From NCBI GenBank assembly GCA_009784565.1, contig WRBL01000010.1, forward strand, positions 1 to 44,925: a DNA stretch of 44,925 nt, written 5' to 3'. The notes beneath the pieces are model-generated. The model did no database searches and had not been told where the DNA came from. It saw only the letters and a program-made list of their open reading frames with translations. Both the position numbers and the translations under genes were made by a program. Source of the stretch: Streptosporangiales bacterium. Lineage in GTDB: Bacteria > Actinomycetota > Actinomycetes > Streptosporangiales > Streptosporangiaceae. Shown in pieces: positions 14,797 through 23,921 of this stretch (its first letter is position 1; each line of letters begins with the position of its first letter).

Positions 14797-15195
14797 TTGG
14801 CTACACATTCCGCTGACGGCGGCCCGGGGGCCGCCGCGGGGGTCACCGGAACCGAGTCCAGCCCGAGCCCGTCCAGCTCACGCACGTCCAGTCCGGGCAC
14901 GTCCAGCGCCGGCGCGGAGGGCGCACGCCGTGTACTGGCGGTGCTGGAGGCGTTCACTCCGCAGCGCCACACCCTGACGGCCCGGGGGCTGTCTGGTGCG
15001 ACCGGCATTCCTTTGCCTAGCATGTACCGATATATCGCGCTTTTGCGGGATACTGGAATCATCGTGGGCGACGACCGGGGCTCCTATCACCTGTCGGCGA
15101 AACTCGTCTCCCTGGCCCGGGCCGCCGAGGCGGCTGAGGCCGTGGGGGCTGAGACGCCGGGGACGCCAGAGATCGACGGGTCGGAAAGCGTATAA
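14797..15195 (+). CDS. IclR-type HTH domain protein lacking the effector domain
   Basis: About 132 residues from TTG 14797 (AGAAAGAG just upstream); GTG 14755 is an alternative in the same frame. After a Ser/Gly/Ala-rich disordered lead, residues ~40-110 read RRVLAVLEAFTPQRHTLTAR, IPLPSMYRYIALLRDTGIIV and GSYHLSAKLVSLARAAE, the winged helix of IclR regulators. A normal IclR is about 250 residues; here the protein stops after the linker helix, so no ligand-binding GAF-like domain follows. The next gene, an amidase, starts 70 bp downstream and may be its target or operon partner. Confidence 0.7.
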   Translation: MATHSADGGPGAAAGVTGTESSPSPSSSRTSSPGTSSAGAEGARRVLAVLEAFTPQRHTLTARGLSGATGIPLPSMYRYIALLRDTGIIVGDDRGSYHLSAKLVSLARAAEAAEAVGAETPGTPEIDGSESV

Positions 15196-15265
15196 AACGC
15201 GACAGTTTTTCCGTTCTGAGGGGAGAAGGTTACGGAGATGCCTGTCACGCTATTATTCTGCCTCC

Positions 15266-16837
15266 ATGCCGGATTTCGAGAACCCGCCCGAGCCCGCCCG
15301 GGAAATTCCCGGAACGAGTATCGATCCGGCGTCGTCGTCGGTGGCAGAGCTACGGCAGGCACTGGCCGCCGGCACCGTCACCTCGTCGGCGCTCACCCGC
15401 TATTACCTGGACCGCACCGAGAACCTGAACCCGGCCCTGCGCGCGGTCCTCGCGGTCAGCCCGGAGGCGCAGGCCGAGGCGGAGGCCAGCGACGAGAGGT
15501 ACCGGTCCGGAGAGCCCCGCGGCCCGCTGGACGGCATTCCCGTGCTCGTCAAGGACAACGTCCAGGTGGCCGGGATGCCGGCCACGGCGGGTTCGCCCGC
15601 GCTGCTCCCGGCCCGGCCGCCGGACGCGTTCATCATCTCCCGGCTGCGCGAGGCCGGCGCGGTGATCATCGGCAAGTCGAACCTGTCGGAGTGGGCGAAC
15701 TTCCGGTCGACGCGCAGCAGCAGCGGCTGGTCCACCCTCGGCGGCCAGACGGCCAACCCGCACGCGCTGGACCGCAGCCCGTCCGGCTCCAGTTCCGGCT
15801 CGGCGGCCGGGGTGGCCGCGGCCCTGGCACCCCTCGCCGTCGGCACCGAGACCGACGGCTCGATCGTCTCCCCGTCCAGCGCCTGCGGCACCGTCGGCAT
15901 CAAGCCCACCGCGGGCCTGGTCAGCCGGACCGGGATCGTGCCCCTGTCCCCGGTGCAGGACACCGCGGGGCCGATGGCCCCCACCGTGGCGGACGCCGCA
16001 GCCCTGCTGGGGGTGCTCGCGGGCGAGGACCCCGAGGATCCGGCGGTCGATGACGCGGAACGGATCTTCGCCGGCTCCTCCTACACCGACTTCCTCGATC
16101 CCGGGGCCCTGGAGGGCGCGCGCATCGGGGTGTGGCGCGACGTGTCGGCGGGCTCCGGCCCCGGGACCCTCGCCGTCATCGACGCCGCGGTGGACCGGTT
16201 CCGGAAGCTCGGCGCGCGTATCGTCGACCCGGTCGAACTGCCGGACGTGGACAAGATCACACGCCCGGAGTTCGACGCGCTGTACTGCGAGTTCAAGCAC
16301 GGCATCAACGCCTACCTGAGGTACCTCTCGGCCTTCTGCCCGCCGGGCCAGGAAGTGCCCCGCTCCCTGGCCGGGCTCATCGCCTTCAACCGGCGGAACG
16401 CCGACATCGTCCTGTCCCGTTTCGGCCAGGAGATCTTCGAGGGCGCCGAGGCCACCAGCGGCGATCTCGAGGACCCGTCCTACCGGGCCAGCCGCGCCGC
16501 CGCGACCTCGCGGGCCGTGAAAGCCCTGGAGACGCCGGTCATCGAGCACAACCTGGACGCCATCGTGTCCCTGACCGTGAACCCGGCCTGGCTGACCGAC
16601 TACGTGCTGGGAGACCACAGCGTGTTCGGGTCCTCCCGCCCGGCCGCGGTGTCCGGCTGGCCCGCGATCAGCGTCCCGTTCAGCAACGTGGCGGGGCTGC
16701 CGGTCGGGGTCACGTTCGTCGGCCCGCGCTGGAGCGAGCCCCGGCTGATCGGGCTCGCCTACGCGTTCGAACAGGCGACCCAGGGACGCCGGATTCCGGG
16801 CCTGCTGCCCAGCATCGGAGCCGCCCGCCTCCCCTGA
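15266..16837 (+). CDS. Amidase-signature family enzyme
   Basis: 523 residues from ATG 15266 (MPDFENPPEPAREIP). The amidase-signature catalytic triad is visible: Lys in GIPVLVKDNVQVAG, the cis-Ser in GSSSGSAAGVAAALAPLAVG and the nucleophile Ser in GTETDGSIVSPSSACG. VGIKPTAGLVSRTGIVPLS and GPMAPTVADAAALL are also family-typical. No signal peptide is evident. It hydrolyses an amide, substrate unknown; an aryl or fatty acyl amide is possible. The long frame upstream of 15266 lies in another frame of the IclR-type gene and is not part of the protein. Confidence 0.93.
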   Translation: MPDFENPPEPAREIPGTSIDPASSSVAELRQALAAGTVTSSALTRYYLDRTENLNPALRAVLAVSPEAQAEAEASDERYRSGEPRGPLDGIPVLVKDNVQVAGMPATAGSPALLPARPPDAFIISRLREAGAVIIGKSNLSEWANFRSTRSSSGWSTLGGQTANPHALDRSPSGSSSGSAAGVAAALAPLAVGTETDGSIVSPSSACGTVGIKPTAGLVSRTGIVPLSPVQDTAGPMAPTVADAAALLGVLAGEDPEDPAVDDAERIFAGSSYTDFLDPGALEGARIGVWRDVSAGSGPGTLAVIDAAVDRFRKLGARIVDPVELPDVDKITRPEFDALYCEFKHGINAYLRYLSAFCPPGQEVPRSLAGLIAFNRRNADIVLSRFGQEIFEGAEATSGDLEDPSYRASRAAATSRAVKALETPVIEHNLDAIVSLTVNPAWLTDYVLGDHSVFGSSRPAAVSGWPAISVPFSNVAGLPVGVTFVGPRWSEPRLIGLAYAFEQATQGRRIPGLLPSIGAARLP

Positions 16838-16879
16838 CCTGGTGCTTGGCGCATTCCGATCTGGGCGATAATGACAGTT

Positions 16880-18151
16880 ATGGATGCATGGCGAGCTGCG
16901 GATGTCCCTGTACTGCCCGGTCCCGGCCCGGAACCGAGACTGCGAGATACGGCGACGGGCGAACTGGCCGTCGCCGCGGCCGGCAAAACGGCCTCCCTGT
17001 ACGCCTGCGGCATCACGCCGTACGACGCCACGCACATGGGCCACGCGGCGACCTACGTCGCCTGGGACCTGCTGGTGCGGGCCTGGCTGGACGCCGGGCA
17101 TGACGTCAGCTACACCCAGAACGTGACCGACGTCGACGATCCCCTGCTGGAACGGGCCGAGCGGGACGGCGAGGACTGGCGGGAACTCGCCGAGCGCGAG
17201 ACCGAGCGGTTCCGCGGGGACATGGAAGCCCTGCGGGTCGTGCCGCCGGCGCACCTGATCGGAGCGGTCGAGGCGATCCCGGTCATCGACAAGTTCGCGG
17301 AGCGCCTGGACACAAGGGGTTCCCTGTACGAACTCGAAGGGGACGTCTACTTCGCCCGGTCGGCGGACGCGGAGTTCGGGGCCCTGTCCGGCCCGAAGTC
17401 GGCCAGCGGCCTGTCGGTCGAGCAGATGACGCGGCGATTCGGCGCGATGGGCGGGGACCCGGAGCGGGCCGGGAAGAAGGACCCGCTGGACCCGATCATC
17501 TGGCGCGCGGAGCGGCCGGGCGAGCCCTTCTGGGACTCGCGGTTCGGCCGCGGACGCCCGGGCTGGCACGTGGAGTGCGCGGCGATCGCGGCCGAGTACC
17601 TGGGGACGGCCTTCGACGTGCAGGCGGGCGGCAGCGACCTGGTGTTCCCGCACCACGAGTTCAGCGGCTCCCACACCCGGGTCGCCTACCCGCCGGAGCC
17701 CGGGGAGCACGCCTTCGCCCGCGTGTACGCCCACTCCGGCATGGTGGCCTACCAGGGTGAGAAAATGTCGAAGTCCCTGGGCAACCTGGTCTTCGTCAGC
17801 CGGCTGCGCGAGTCCGGCACCGACCCGATGGCGATCCGCCTGGCCCTGCTGGCCCACCATTACCGGTCGGACTGGGAATGGACCGACGGCGTCCTGGCCG
17901 AGGCCACCCAGCGCCTCGCGCGCTGGCGCGCCGCCGTGAGCGCGGCTTCCGGCGCCGGTTCCGCGGCCCCCGTCCCGCCCGCGCGCCCGGTCCTGGACAC
18001 CGTCCGCGAGCGCCTCGCCGACGACCTGGACGCCCCCGGGGCGGTGGCCGCGATCGACGCCTGGGCCGCGGCCGCGGGAGCCGGGGCCCCGGAAGCCGAA
18101 GCCGCCCTCATCCGCGACACCGCCGACGCCCTTCTCGGCATCGCCCTGTAA
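16880..18151 (+). CDS. mshC: Cysteine:GlcN-Ins ligase, mycothiol biosynthesis
   Basis: About 423 residues, related to cysteinyl-tRNA synthetase but lacking its tRNA-binding C-terminal domain. The nucleotide site is [16 protein letters not shown] (HIGH-type) and EKMSKSLGN (KMSKS). Zn-binding residues lie in YACG and WHVECAAIA plus [10 protein letters not shown]. The N-terminus [16 protein letters not shown] matches MshC starts, so I take ATG 16880 over ATG 16871. It joins cysteine to the GlcN-inositol precursor in the third mycothiol-specific step, marking the organism as an actinobacterium. A strong hairpin follows at 18159. Confidence 0.95.
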   Translation: MDAWRAADVPVLPGPGPEPRLRDTATGELAVAAAGKTASLYACGITPYDATHMGHAATYVAWDLLVRAWLDAGHDVSYTQNVTDVDDPLLERAERDGEDWRELAERETERFRGDMEALRVVPPAHLIGAVEAIPVIDKFAERLDTRGSLYELEGDVYFARSADAEFGALSGPKSASGLSVEQMTRRFGAMGGDPERAGKKDPLDPIIWRAERPGEPFWDSRFGRGRPGWHVECAAIAAEYLGTAFDVQAGGSDLVFPHHEFSGSHTRVAYPPEPGEHAFARVYAHSGMVAYQGEKMSKSLGNLVFVSRLRESGTDPMAIRLALLAHHYRSDWEWTDGVLAEATQRLARWRAAVSAASGAGSAAPVPPARPVLDTVRERLADDLDAPGAVAAIDAWAAAAGAGAPEAEAALIRDTADALLGIAL

Positions 18152-18158
18152 TTCCAGC

Positions 18159-18193
18159 CGCCCGGCCGTTCCACTGGACGGAACGGCCGGGCG
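18159..18193 (+). terminator. GC hairpin after mshC
   Basis: A perfect 14-bp stem, CGCCCGGCCGTTCC (18159-18172) with GGAACGGCCGGGCG (18180-18193), and a 7-nt loop, 8 bp after the stop codon. No T-tract. It separates mshC from the catabolic operon. Confidence 0.88.
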
Positions 18194-18256
18194 GGCTTCC
18201 CGGCATGCGGAACACAGGCCTTCGAGCCGGGCGACCGCCCTCTGTAGAACCGGTGC

Positions 18257-19123
18257 ATGGCCTTTGAGAGCATGACGCTCTGCGTGTCCCACAGCCCGGG
18301 ATACGCACGTGACTCCGGAGAACGGTTCGGACCGCGGTTCCGCGCCGGGATGGCCGTCGTCCGCGACGCGGTCCGCGCGTTCGCGCCCACCCTGGTGATT
18401 TTCTTCGGATCCGACCACCGGCGCGCGTTCACCGACGTGGTGCCGTCCTTCTCGGTCGTGACCGGCGCCGAGGGCCGCGGCGACCTGCTCTCCCCGACCG
18501 GGCCCTACGACGTCCCGCGCGAGACGGCCGTGGCCCTGGCCGCGCACCTCCTGGACGAAGGCTTCGACATCGCGGTCACCCGGCACGTCGCCCTGGACCA
18601 CGGGTTCGGGCAGACGGCGGGCGACCTCTTCGGCCGCCTGGACGTGGTGCCGGTCATCCCGGTCTTCATCAACTGCGCGTCCGCGCCCCTGGCCCGCCCG
18701 GGCCGGGCCGCCGGCCTGGGCGCGGCCGCCGGGGCCTTCGCCCGGACGCTGGACGAACGCGTCCTGTTCCTGGGCTCCGGCGGGCTCTCCCACGACCCGC
18801 CCACCCTGGCCCTGACCGCCGAGGGCCTCCCCCAGGAGGAACGGGACAAGATCAGCGCCGCCCACCGCGAGGCGGCCAAGGACCGGATCCGGCCCGACTG
18901 GGACGCCGCCCTCCTGCGCCGGCTGGGCTCCGCCGACCCCGCGTGGGCCTCCGGCATCACCCAGGCCGACATCGACCCGGCCGGGGCCGGCGCGAATGAG
19001 GCCCGCACCTGGCTCGCGGCCTACGCCGCCGGCGCCCGGCCGCTGAAACCCGTCGTCTACGAGCCGGTCCGGGAACGGCTCACCGGCATGGGCATCTGCG
19101 TGTCCGAGGGCACGGCGGCATGA
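18257..19123 (+). CDS. mhpB: Extradiol ring-cleavage dioxygenase, MhpB-like
   Basis: 288 residues, class III (LigB-type) extradiol dioxygenase. Fe ligands and catalytic residues are in place: SHSPG (His12), GSDHR (His54), ALDHGFG (His115) and GGLSHDPP (His179); His115 and His179 match the catalytic histidines known in E. coli MhpB. It would cleave a 2,3-dihydroxyphenylpropionate-like catechol next to a hydroxyl to give a yellow ring-fission product. First gene of the operon; its stop overlaps the next start (ATGA). The 63 bp upstream must hold the promoter. MhpB usually reads GPDHYNGF where this has GSDHRRAF, so the substrate may differ. Confidence 0.9.
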   Translation: MAFESMTLCVSHSPGYARDSGERFGPRFRAGMAVVRDAVRAFAPTLVIFFGSDHRRAFTDVVPSFSVVTGAEGRGDLLSPTGPYDVPRETAVALAAHLLDEGFDIAVTRHVALDHGFGQTAGDLFGRLDVVPVIPVFINCASAPLARPGRAAGLGAAAGAFARTLDERVLFLGSGGLSHDPPTLALTAEGLPQEERDKISAAHREAAKDRIRPDWDAALLRRLGSADPAWASGITQADIDPAGAGANEARTWLAAYAAGARPLKPVVYEPVRERLTGMGICVSEGTAA

Positions 19124-20607
19124 GCACCGCCGACTGCGAGGTGGCCGTCGTCGGGCTCGGCCCGGTCGGCGGGATCCTGGCGAACCTCCTCGGCCTGGCC
19201 GGCCTCTCGGTGACCGTCCTGGACCGGGAACTGGCCGCGCTGGAACTCCCCCGCGGCGTCGGGATCGACGCCGAGATCATGCGGGTCGTCCAGACCCTGG
19301 GCCTGGCCGGGAAGCTGGAACCGCTGCTCAAGGTCTTCCGCGGCGCCCAGTACCTCGACGCCGGCGGCGAGGTGGTCTCCACCCGGCCCGGCGTGACCGG
19401 GCCCGGACCCCAGGGCTGGCCCGCCCGCTACAACGTCCACCAGCCCGAGTTCGAGGGCGTCCTGCGGGAAGGACTGGCGGCACGCGAGAACGTCACCGTG
19501 CTGGCGGGGCACGAGGTGGACGAGGTCAGGAACGAAGATCCGTTCGGTGGAATGGTTGCCGGTCGTGACCTGGCCAGCGGGGAACGGGTGACGGTGCGGG
19601 CCCGCTACGTGGTGGGCTGCGACGGTGCCCGGTCGGTCGTCCGGCGCGCGGCCGGGCTGGAACTCGACGACTTCGGGCTCAACCAGCCGTGGGTCGTCAC
19701 CGACTTCGCGGTCAGCGACCAGGCCGGCCTTCCGCCGGTCAACACGCACTACGCCGACCCCGAATCCCCGGCCATCTACATCCACGTCGTGCGGAACCTG
19801 CGGCGGTTCGAGTTCCGGGGCAAGCCGGGCGAGGACCTGACGGACGCGACGACGCCGGAGGCCGCCTGGAAACGGGTCGCGCGCTGGCTCACCCCGGACC
19901 AGGGCGAACTGCTCCGGGCGGCCGTCTACACCCACCGGTCCCTGGTCGCCCGGCACTGGCGGGCCGGTCCGCTCATCGTCGCCGGGGACGCCGCCCACCA
20001 GACCCCGCCGTTCCTCGGACAGGGGCTGTGCACCGGGGTACGGGACGCGATGTCCCTGGCCTGGCGGCTGAAGACGGTCGTCGGCGACGGCGCGCCCGAC
20101 GCGCTGCTGGACAGCTACGAGACCGAACGGTCGGGGCACGCCCGGTTCTACATCCAGACGTCCACGTCGCTGGGGAACGCGCTGAGCTCCCCGGACAAGG
20201 CGACCCTGGAGGCGCTCAACGCCAGGGTCGGGCGCGAGGGCAGCGGGGCCGCGCCCCGGCTGGGCCCGGGACTATTCGAGCCGGGCCCGGGCGTCGGCGG
20301 CACCCTCGCCCCGCAGCCCCGGCTGGACGGCGGCCGGCTGCTGGACGACGTCACCGGCTACCGGTTCGCGCTCGTCACCCGCGCGCGGCTGCCGGAGGAG
20401 ACCGCCGGACTGGCCGCCGCGGCGGGCTTGCGCGTCGCCGAGGCCACCGGGGACGCGGCGGGGTGGCTGTCGGACCTCGGCGCGGACTCCGTGATCATCC
20501 GCCCGGACCGCTACTACTACGGCGCCTACACCGATCTTGCCGAACTGGACCACGCGGTGCGGGCCATCGCGGCCGCGGTCACGTCCGTGACAGGAGGAAC
20601 ACAATGA
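19120..20607 (+). CDS. mhpA: FAD-dependent aromatic hydroxylase, MhpA-like
   Basis: 495 residues, group A flavoprotein monooxygenase. The FAD dinucleotide motif is VVGLGPVGGILANLLG; the second FAD motif is YVVGCDGARSVVRRA, and LIVAGDAAHQTPPFLGQGL contacts the ribityl chain. The C-terminal ~100 residues form the thioredoxin-like extension common to MhpA and related enzymes. It would use NAD(P)H and O2 to add an ortho hydroxyl to a 3-hydroxyphenyl acid, making the catechol cleaved by the upstream dioxygenase. Start and stop overlap its neighbours by 4 bp each, indicating translational coupling. Confidence 0.9.
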   Translation: MSTADCEVAVVGLGPVGGILANLLGLAGLSVTVLDRELAALELPRGVGIDAEIMRVVQTLGLAGKLEPLLKVFRGAQYLDAGGEVVSTRPGVTGPGPQGWPARYNVHQPEFEGVLREGLAARENVTVLAGHEVDEVRNEDPFGGMVAGRDLASGERVTVRARYVVGCDGARSVVRRAAGLELDDFGLNQPWVVTDFAVSDQAGLPPVNTHYADPESPAIYIHVVRNLRRFEFRGKPGEDLTDATTPEAAWKRVARWLTPDQGELLRAAVYTHRSLVARHWRAGPLIVAGDAAHQTPPFLGQGLCTGVRDAMSLAWRLKTVVGDGAPDALLDSYETERSGHARFYIQTSTSLGNALSSPDKATLEALNARVGREGSGAAPRLGPGLFEPGPGVGGTLAPQPRLDGGRLLDDVTGYRFALVTRARLPEETAGLAAAAGLRVAEATGDAAGWLSDLGADSVIIRPDRYYYGAYTDLAELDHAVRAIAAAVTSVTGGTQ

Positions 20608-21365
20608 ACCGGTTTCTCGAACGCCTGCGGGCCCCGGGCCCGGCCAGCGCCGGGATCTGGATGAACCTCGCCGCCGACCCGGTCGCCGCCGAGATCACCC
20701 TGAGCTCCGGGTTCGACTGGGTGCTGCTCGACGGCGAGCACTCTCCCGCCGGGCTCGACGACTTCCTGCGGGTCCTGCAGATCGCCGGCGGGTACGACCC
20801 CGACGTCCTCATCCGGCCGGCGCACGGCGACCCGGTCGTGATCAAGCGGCTGCTCGACATCGGCGCCCGGAACCTGCTGATCCCCATGGTCGACACGGCG
20901 GAGCAGGCCGACATGCTGGCCGCCTCGATGAGCTTCCCGCCGGACGGCATCCGCGGCGTCTCGTCCCAGACCCGCGGCGGCGACTGGGGCCGGCGGCCCG
21001 GCTACCTCGCCGGGGCCCGCGAGGACCTGTGCCTGATCGTCCAGATCGAATCGCCCGCCGGCGCCGCCAACTGCGCGGACATTTTCGCGGTCGGGGGCGT
21101 GGACGCGGCCTTCGTCGGCGCGGCCGACCTCGCCGCCAACCTCGGCCGCCCCGGGCAGCCGACGCACCCGGACGTCATCAGGGCGATGGACCGCGTCATC
21201 GACGAGGCCGCCCGGGCCGGGGTGCCGCTCGGCGCCCTGACCCGCGACCCGGCCGAGGCCCGGCGGCTGGCCGGACGGGGCCTGGCGTTCATCGGCGTCG
21301 GCACCGACACGTCCCTGTTCTCCGGCGCTCTCGCGGCACTGAAGAAGACCGCCCAGTTCTCGTGA
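20604..21365 (+). CDS. hpaI: HpcH/HpaI-family class II pyruvate aldolase
   Basis: 253 residues. Conserved HpaI residues: His46 in DGEHSPAG, Arg71 in IRPAHGDP, the metal ligands Glu149 (VQIESPAG) and Asp175 (GAADLAANLG). It would split a 4-hydroxy-2-oxoacid to pyruvate and an aldehyde. ATG 20604 overlaps the hydroxylase stop (ATGA) and has AGGAGG 6 nt upstream. In classic mhp operons this step is done by MhpE, of a different fold, with MhpF; no MhpF-like aldehyde dehydrogenase is in the window, so this aldolase replaces that unit. Its aldehyde product depends on the true substrate. Confidence 0.88.
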   Translation: MNRFLERLRAPGPASAGIWMNLAADPVAAEITLSSGFDWVLLDGEHSPAGLDDFLRVLQIAGGYDPDVLIRPAHGDPVVIKRLLDIGARNLLIPMVDTAEQADMLAASMSFPPDGIRGVSSQTRGGDWGRRPGYLAGAREDLCLIVQIESPAGAANCADIFAVGGVDAAFVGAADLAANLGRPGQPTHPDVIRAMDRVIDEAARAGVPLGALTRDPAEARRLAGRGLAFIGVGTDTSLFSGALAALKKTAQFS

Positions 21366-21370
21366 AAGGC

Positions 21371-22252
21371 ATGAACCCGGTGAGTGAGTACAAGAGCATC
21401 TGGATGTGGCTGAAGGAGGTCCCCTTCACCCAGTCCTTCATCGACGCCGGCGGGATCCGGACCCGTCTCCTGACGGCCGGGCCGGACGACGGCGAGGCGA
21501 TCGTCCTGCTGCACGGAACGGGCGGCCACTGGGAGGCGTACGCGCCGACGATCGGGGCGCTGGCCGGCGCCGGGTACCGGGTCATCGCCCCGGACCTGGT
21601 CGGCAACGGGTTCTCCGGCAAGCCCGGCTACCCCTACACGACCCACGTGTACGTCAGGCACCTGACCGGGGTGCTGGACGCCCTCGGGGTGAACAAGACG
21701 AACCTGGCGGGCATGTCGCTGGGCGCCTGGGTCGCGGCCCGGTTCGCCCTGGAGCAGCCGGAGCGCACCCGGAAGGTCATCCTGATGTCCCCGGCCGGCC
21801 TGCTGGCCCGCGCGTCCAACATGGACCGGATCAAGCGGCAGCGTACGGCGGCGGTCACCAGCCCCGAGTGGGACACGATCAAGGCGATGTTCGACCACCT
21901 CATCGCCGACGAGGACAACAAGATCCCCGACATCATCGCGCTGCGCCAGTCGATCTACCGCGAGCCGGAGACGCTGGCGACCATCGACCACATCCTGGCG
22001 CTGCAGGAACGTGACACCCGGACGGCGAACCTGCTGACTTCCGATGAGTGGCGGTCCATTCAGGCGCCGGTGCTGGTCGTGGCATCCGGCAAGGACCACG
22101 CGGAGTACGAGTCCACGTCGCGGCAGATCCTGCGGCTGCTCCCGCACTCCGGCGTCCTCGAGATGCCGCACGTCGCCCACTGGCCGAGCTTCGAGGACCC
22201 GGAGACCTTCAACCCGGCCGCGCTGAAGTTCCTGTCCGGAGGCGGCGCGTAA
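21371..22252 (+). CDS. Alpha/beta hydrolase, meta-cleavage product hydrolase-like
   Basis: About 293 residues. The fold is clear: oxyanion loop LLHGTGGHWEAY, nucleophile elbow AGMSLGAWVA, acid in SGKDHAEYES and His in HVAHWPSFEDPE. It is more divergent from MhpC/BphD enzymes than the second hydrolase at 23089. Start unclear: GTG 21362 overlaps the aldolase stop, ATG 21371 and GTG 21380 follow; GAAAGG lies best for 21380. The stop (TAA) overlaps the hydratase ATG by one base. It may hydrolyse the ring-fission product or an ester or thioester of the upstream substrate. Confidence 0.85.
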   Translation: MNPVSEYKSIWMWLKEVPFTQSFIDAGGIRTRLLTAGPDDGEAIVLLHGTGGHWEAYAPTIGALAGAGYRVIAPDLVGNGFSGKPGYPYTTHVYVRHLTGVLDALGVNKTNLAGMSLGAWVAARFALEQPERTRKVILMSPAGLLARASNMDRIKRQRTAAVTSPEWDTIKAMFDHLIADEDNKIPDIIALRQSIYREPETLATIDHILALQERDTRTANLLTSDEWRSIQAPVLVVASGKDHAEYESTSRQILRLLPHSGVLEMPHVAHWPSFEDPETFNPAALKFLSGGGA

Positions 22253-23058
22253 TGGCTCTCGGCGCATCCGCCATCGCGGACCTGGCCCGGCGGCTCGAGG
22301 AGGCCGAGCGGACCCGCGTGGTCATGCCCCAGCTGTCGATGCTGCACCCCGGCATGACCATCGACGACGCCTACGCGGTCCAGCTGGCCTGGCGCGACCT
22401 CAAGCTTGCCGCGGGCCGCACCGTCGCCGGCCGCAAGATCGGCCTGACCTCCCGGGCCATGCAGCGCGCCCAGGAAGTCGACGAGCCGGACCGCGGCATC
22501 TACTTCGACGACATGATGTGGACCAGCGGCGCCACGATCCCGCACGGGAGGTTCATCCGGCCCCGGGTCGAGGCCGAGGTCGCGTTCGAGCTGGCCCGCC
22601 CCCTCCAGGGGCCAGGGATCCGGCTGACCGACGTCCTCGACGCCACCGCCTGGATCTACCCGGCGCTGGAGATCGTCGACTCCCGGCTGGAGATGAAGGA
22701 CCCGGCGACCGGACGGTCCCGCATCATCACCGACGCGATCGGCGACAACGCCGCCAACGCCGGCATGATCACCGGCGGCCGCCCGGTCCGCCCCGACGCG
22801 GTGGACCTGCGCTGGATCGCGGGCGTCCTCTACATCAACGGCGCCATCGAGGAGACCGGCGTGTCGGCCGCGGTGCTCGGGCACCCGGCGTCCGGCATCG
22901 CCTGGCTGGCCAACAGCCTCGTTCCCCACGGGGAGAAGCTCGAAGCCGGGCTGCCGATCCTGGCCGGGGCGTTCACCCGGTCGGTCTTCGTCCACGCCGG
23001 CGACACCCTGCACGCCGATTACGGGCCGCTCGGCGCGGTCACCGCCCGGTTCGCCTGA
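22252..23058 (+). CDS. hpaH: 2-oxo-hepta-3-ene-1,7-dioate-type hydratase (HpaH/MhpD family)
   Basis: 268 residues. GRKIGLTSRAMQRAQEVDEP, FIRPRVEAEVAFELARPL, IYPALEIVDSRLE, ISDNAANAG-like DAIGDNAANAGMI and LHADYGPLGAV follow E. coli HpaH closely, more than MhpD. The acidic metal-binding set (Glu in VEAEVAFE and the ALEIVD Glu) is intact. It adds water to a 2-hydroxy-2,4-dienoate to give the 4-hydroxy-2-oxoacid for the HpaI-type aldolase. Being HpaH-like and next to an HpaI-like aldolase, the substrate may be a dicarboxylate rather than 2-hydroxypentadienoate. Start ATG 22252 is coupled to the previous stop. Confidence 0.9.
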   Translation: MALGASAIADLARRLEEAERTRVVMPQLSMLHPGMTIDDAYAVQLAWRDLKLAAGRTVAGRKIGLTSRAMQRAQEVDEPDRGIYFDDMMWTSGATIPHGRFIRPRVEAEVAFELARPLQGPGIRLTDVLDATAWIYPALEIVDSRLEMKDPATGRSRIITDAIGDNAANAGMITGGRPVRPDAVDLRWIAGVLYINGAIEETGVSAAVLGHPASGIAWLANSLVPHGEKLEAGLPILAGAFTRSVFVHAGDTLHADYGPLGAVTARFA

Positions 23059-23088
23059 CCTGTTTCGCCTCAACTCTCAAGGATCCCC

Positions 23089-23910
23089 ATGACCATCGAA
23101 GAGCGCGCCGCCGCCACCAAGACGGGCGACATTCACTACGCCACCGCCGGAACCGGCCACCCCCTCGTCCTGCTCCACGGCAGCGGCCCCGGCGCCACGG
23201 GCCTCGGGAACTTCCGGCCCAACATCGAGGCCCTGGCCGAGAAGTTCCGGGTCATCGCGCCCGACATGCCGGGCTGGGGCAAGTCGGTCACCCAGACCTT
23301 CGACCAGCGCGACCACGCCACCGCCCTGATGGAGCTCCTGGACGAGCTCGGCATCGGCAAGGCGGCCGTCGCCGGGAACTCGATGGGCGGCGCGACCACC
23401 CTCAAGTTCGCCGTCGAGCACCCCGAGCGGATCTCTCACGTCATCACGATGGGCGCCAGCGCCCCCGGGCCGCACCTGCTCGTCCCGCAGGGCGCCCCCA
23501 GCGAGGGCATCGGGATCCTGCAGGCCGCCTACCGGGACCCGTCGCTGGAGAACATGAGGCGCCTCACCCGCGTCATGACCTTCGACCCGGCGTTCGCGAC
23601 CGACGAGCTGTCCCGCGAGCGCTCCGAGGCCGCCAAGGCCAACACCGAGCACCTGAAGAACTTCATCGACGGCATGGGCAAGGGCCGCCGCGACCAGCCC
23701 AGCCTGGCCGAGCTGGCCACCATCTCCGCCCCGGCCCTGCTCATCCACGGCCGCGACGACCGGGTCAACTCCTACGAGCAGGGACTGCGCCTGCTCTCGG
23801 TCATCCCCGAGTCCCGGGCCCTGATCATCAGCAAGTGCGGCCACTGGGCTCAGCTGGAGCACGCCGCCGAATTCAACCGCGTCGTCACCGACTTCGTCAC
23901 CGGGAACTGA
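23089..23910 (+). CDS. Meta-cleavage product C-C hydrolase (MhpC/BphD/HsaD-like)
   Basis: 273 residues. LLHGSGPGATGLGNFRPNI is the SGPGA oxyanion loop typical of C-C hydrolases; nucleophile GNSMGGATTL, acid HGRDDRVNSYEQ and His in SKCGHWAQLEHAAEFN complete the triad. The pattern matches BphD, MhpC and HsaD, which split the vinylogous 1,5-diketone ring-fission product. ATG 23089 has AAGGA just upstream. It is followed 11 bp later by an HsaA-like monooxygenase. I take this, not the 21371 gene, as the true C-C hydrolase. Confidence 0.92.
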   Translation: MTIEERAAATKTGDIHYATAGTGHPLVLLHGSGPGATGLGNFRPNIEALAEKFRVIAPDMPGWGKSVTQTFDQRDHATALMELLDELGIGKAAVAGNSMGGATTLKFAVEHPERISHVITMGASAPGPHLLVPQGAPSEGIGILQAAYRDPSLENMRRLTRVMTFDPAFATDELSRERSEAAKANTEHLKNFIDGMGKGRRDQPSLAELATISAPALLIHGRDDRVNSYEQGLRLLSVIPESRALIISKCGHWAQLEHAAEFNRVVTDFVTGN

Positions 23911-23921
23911 GGAGCACGCAC

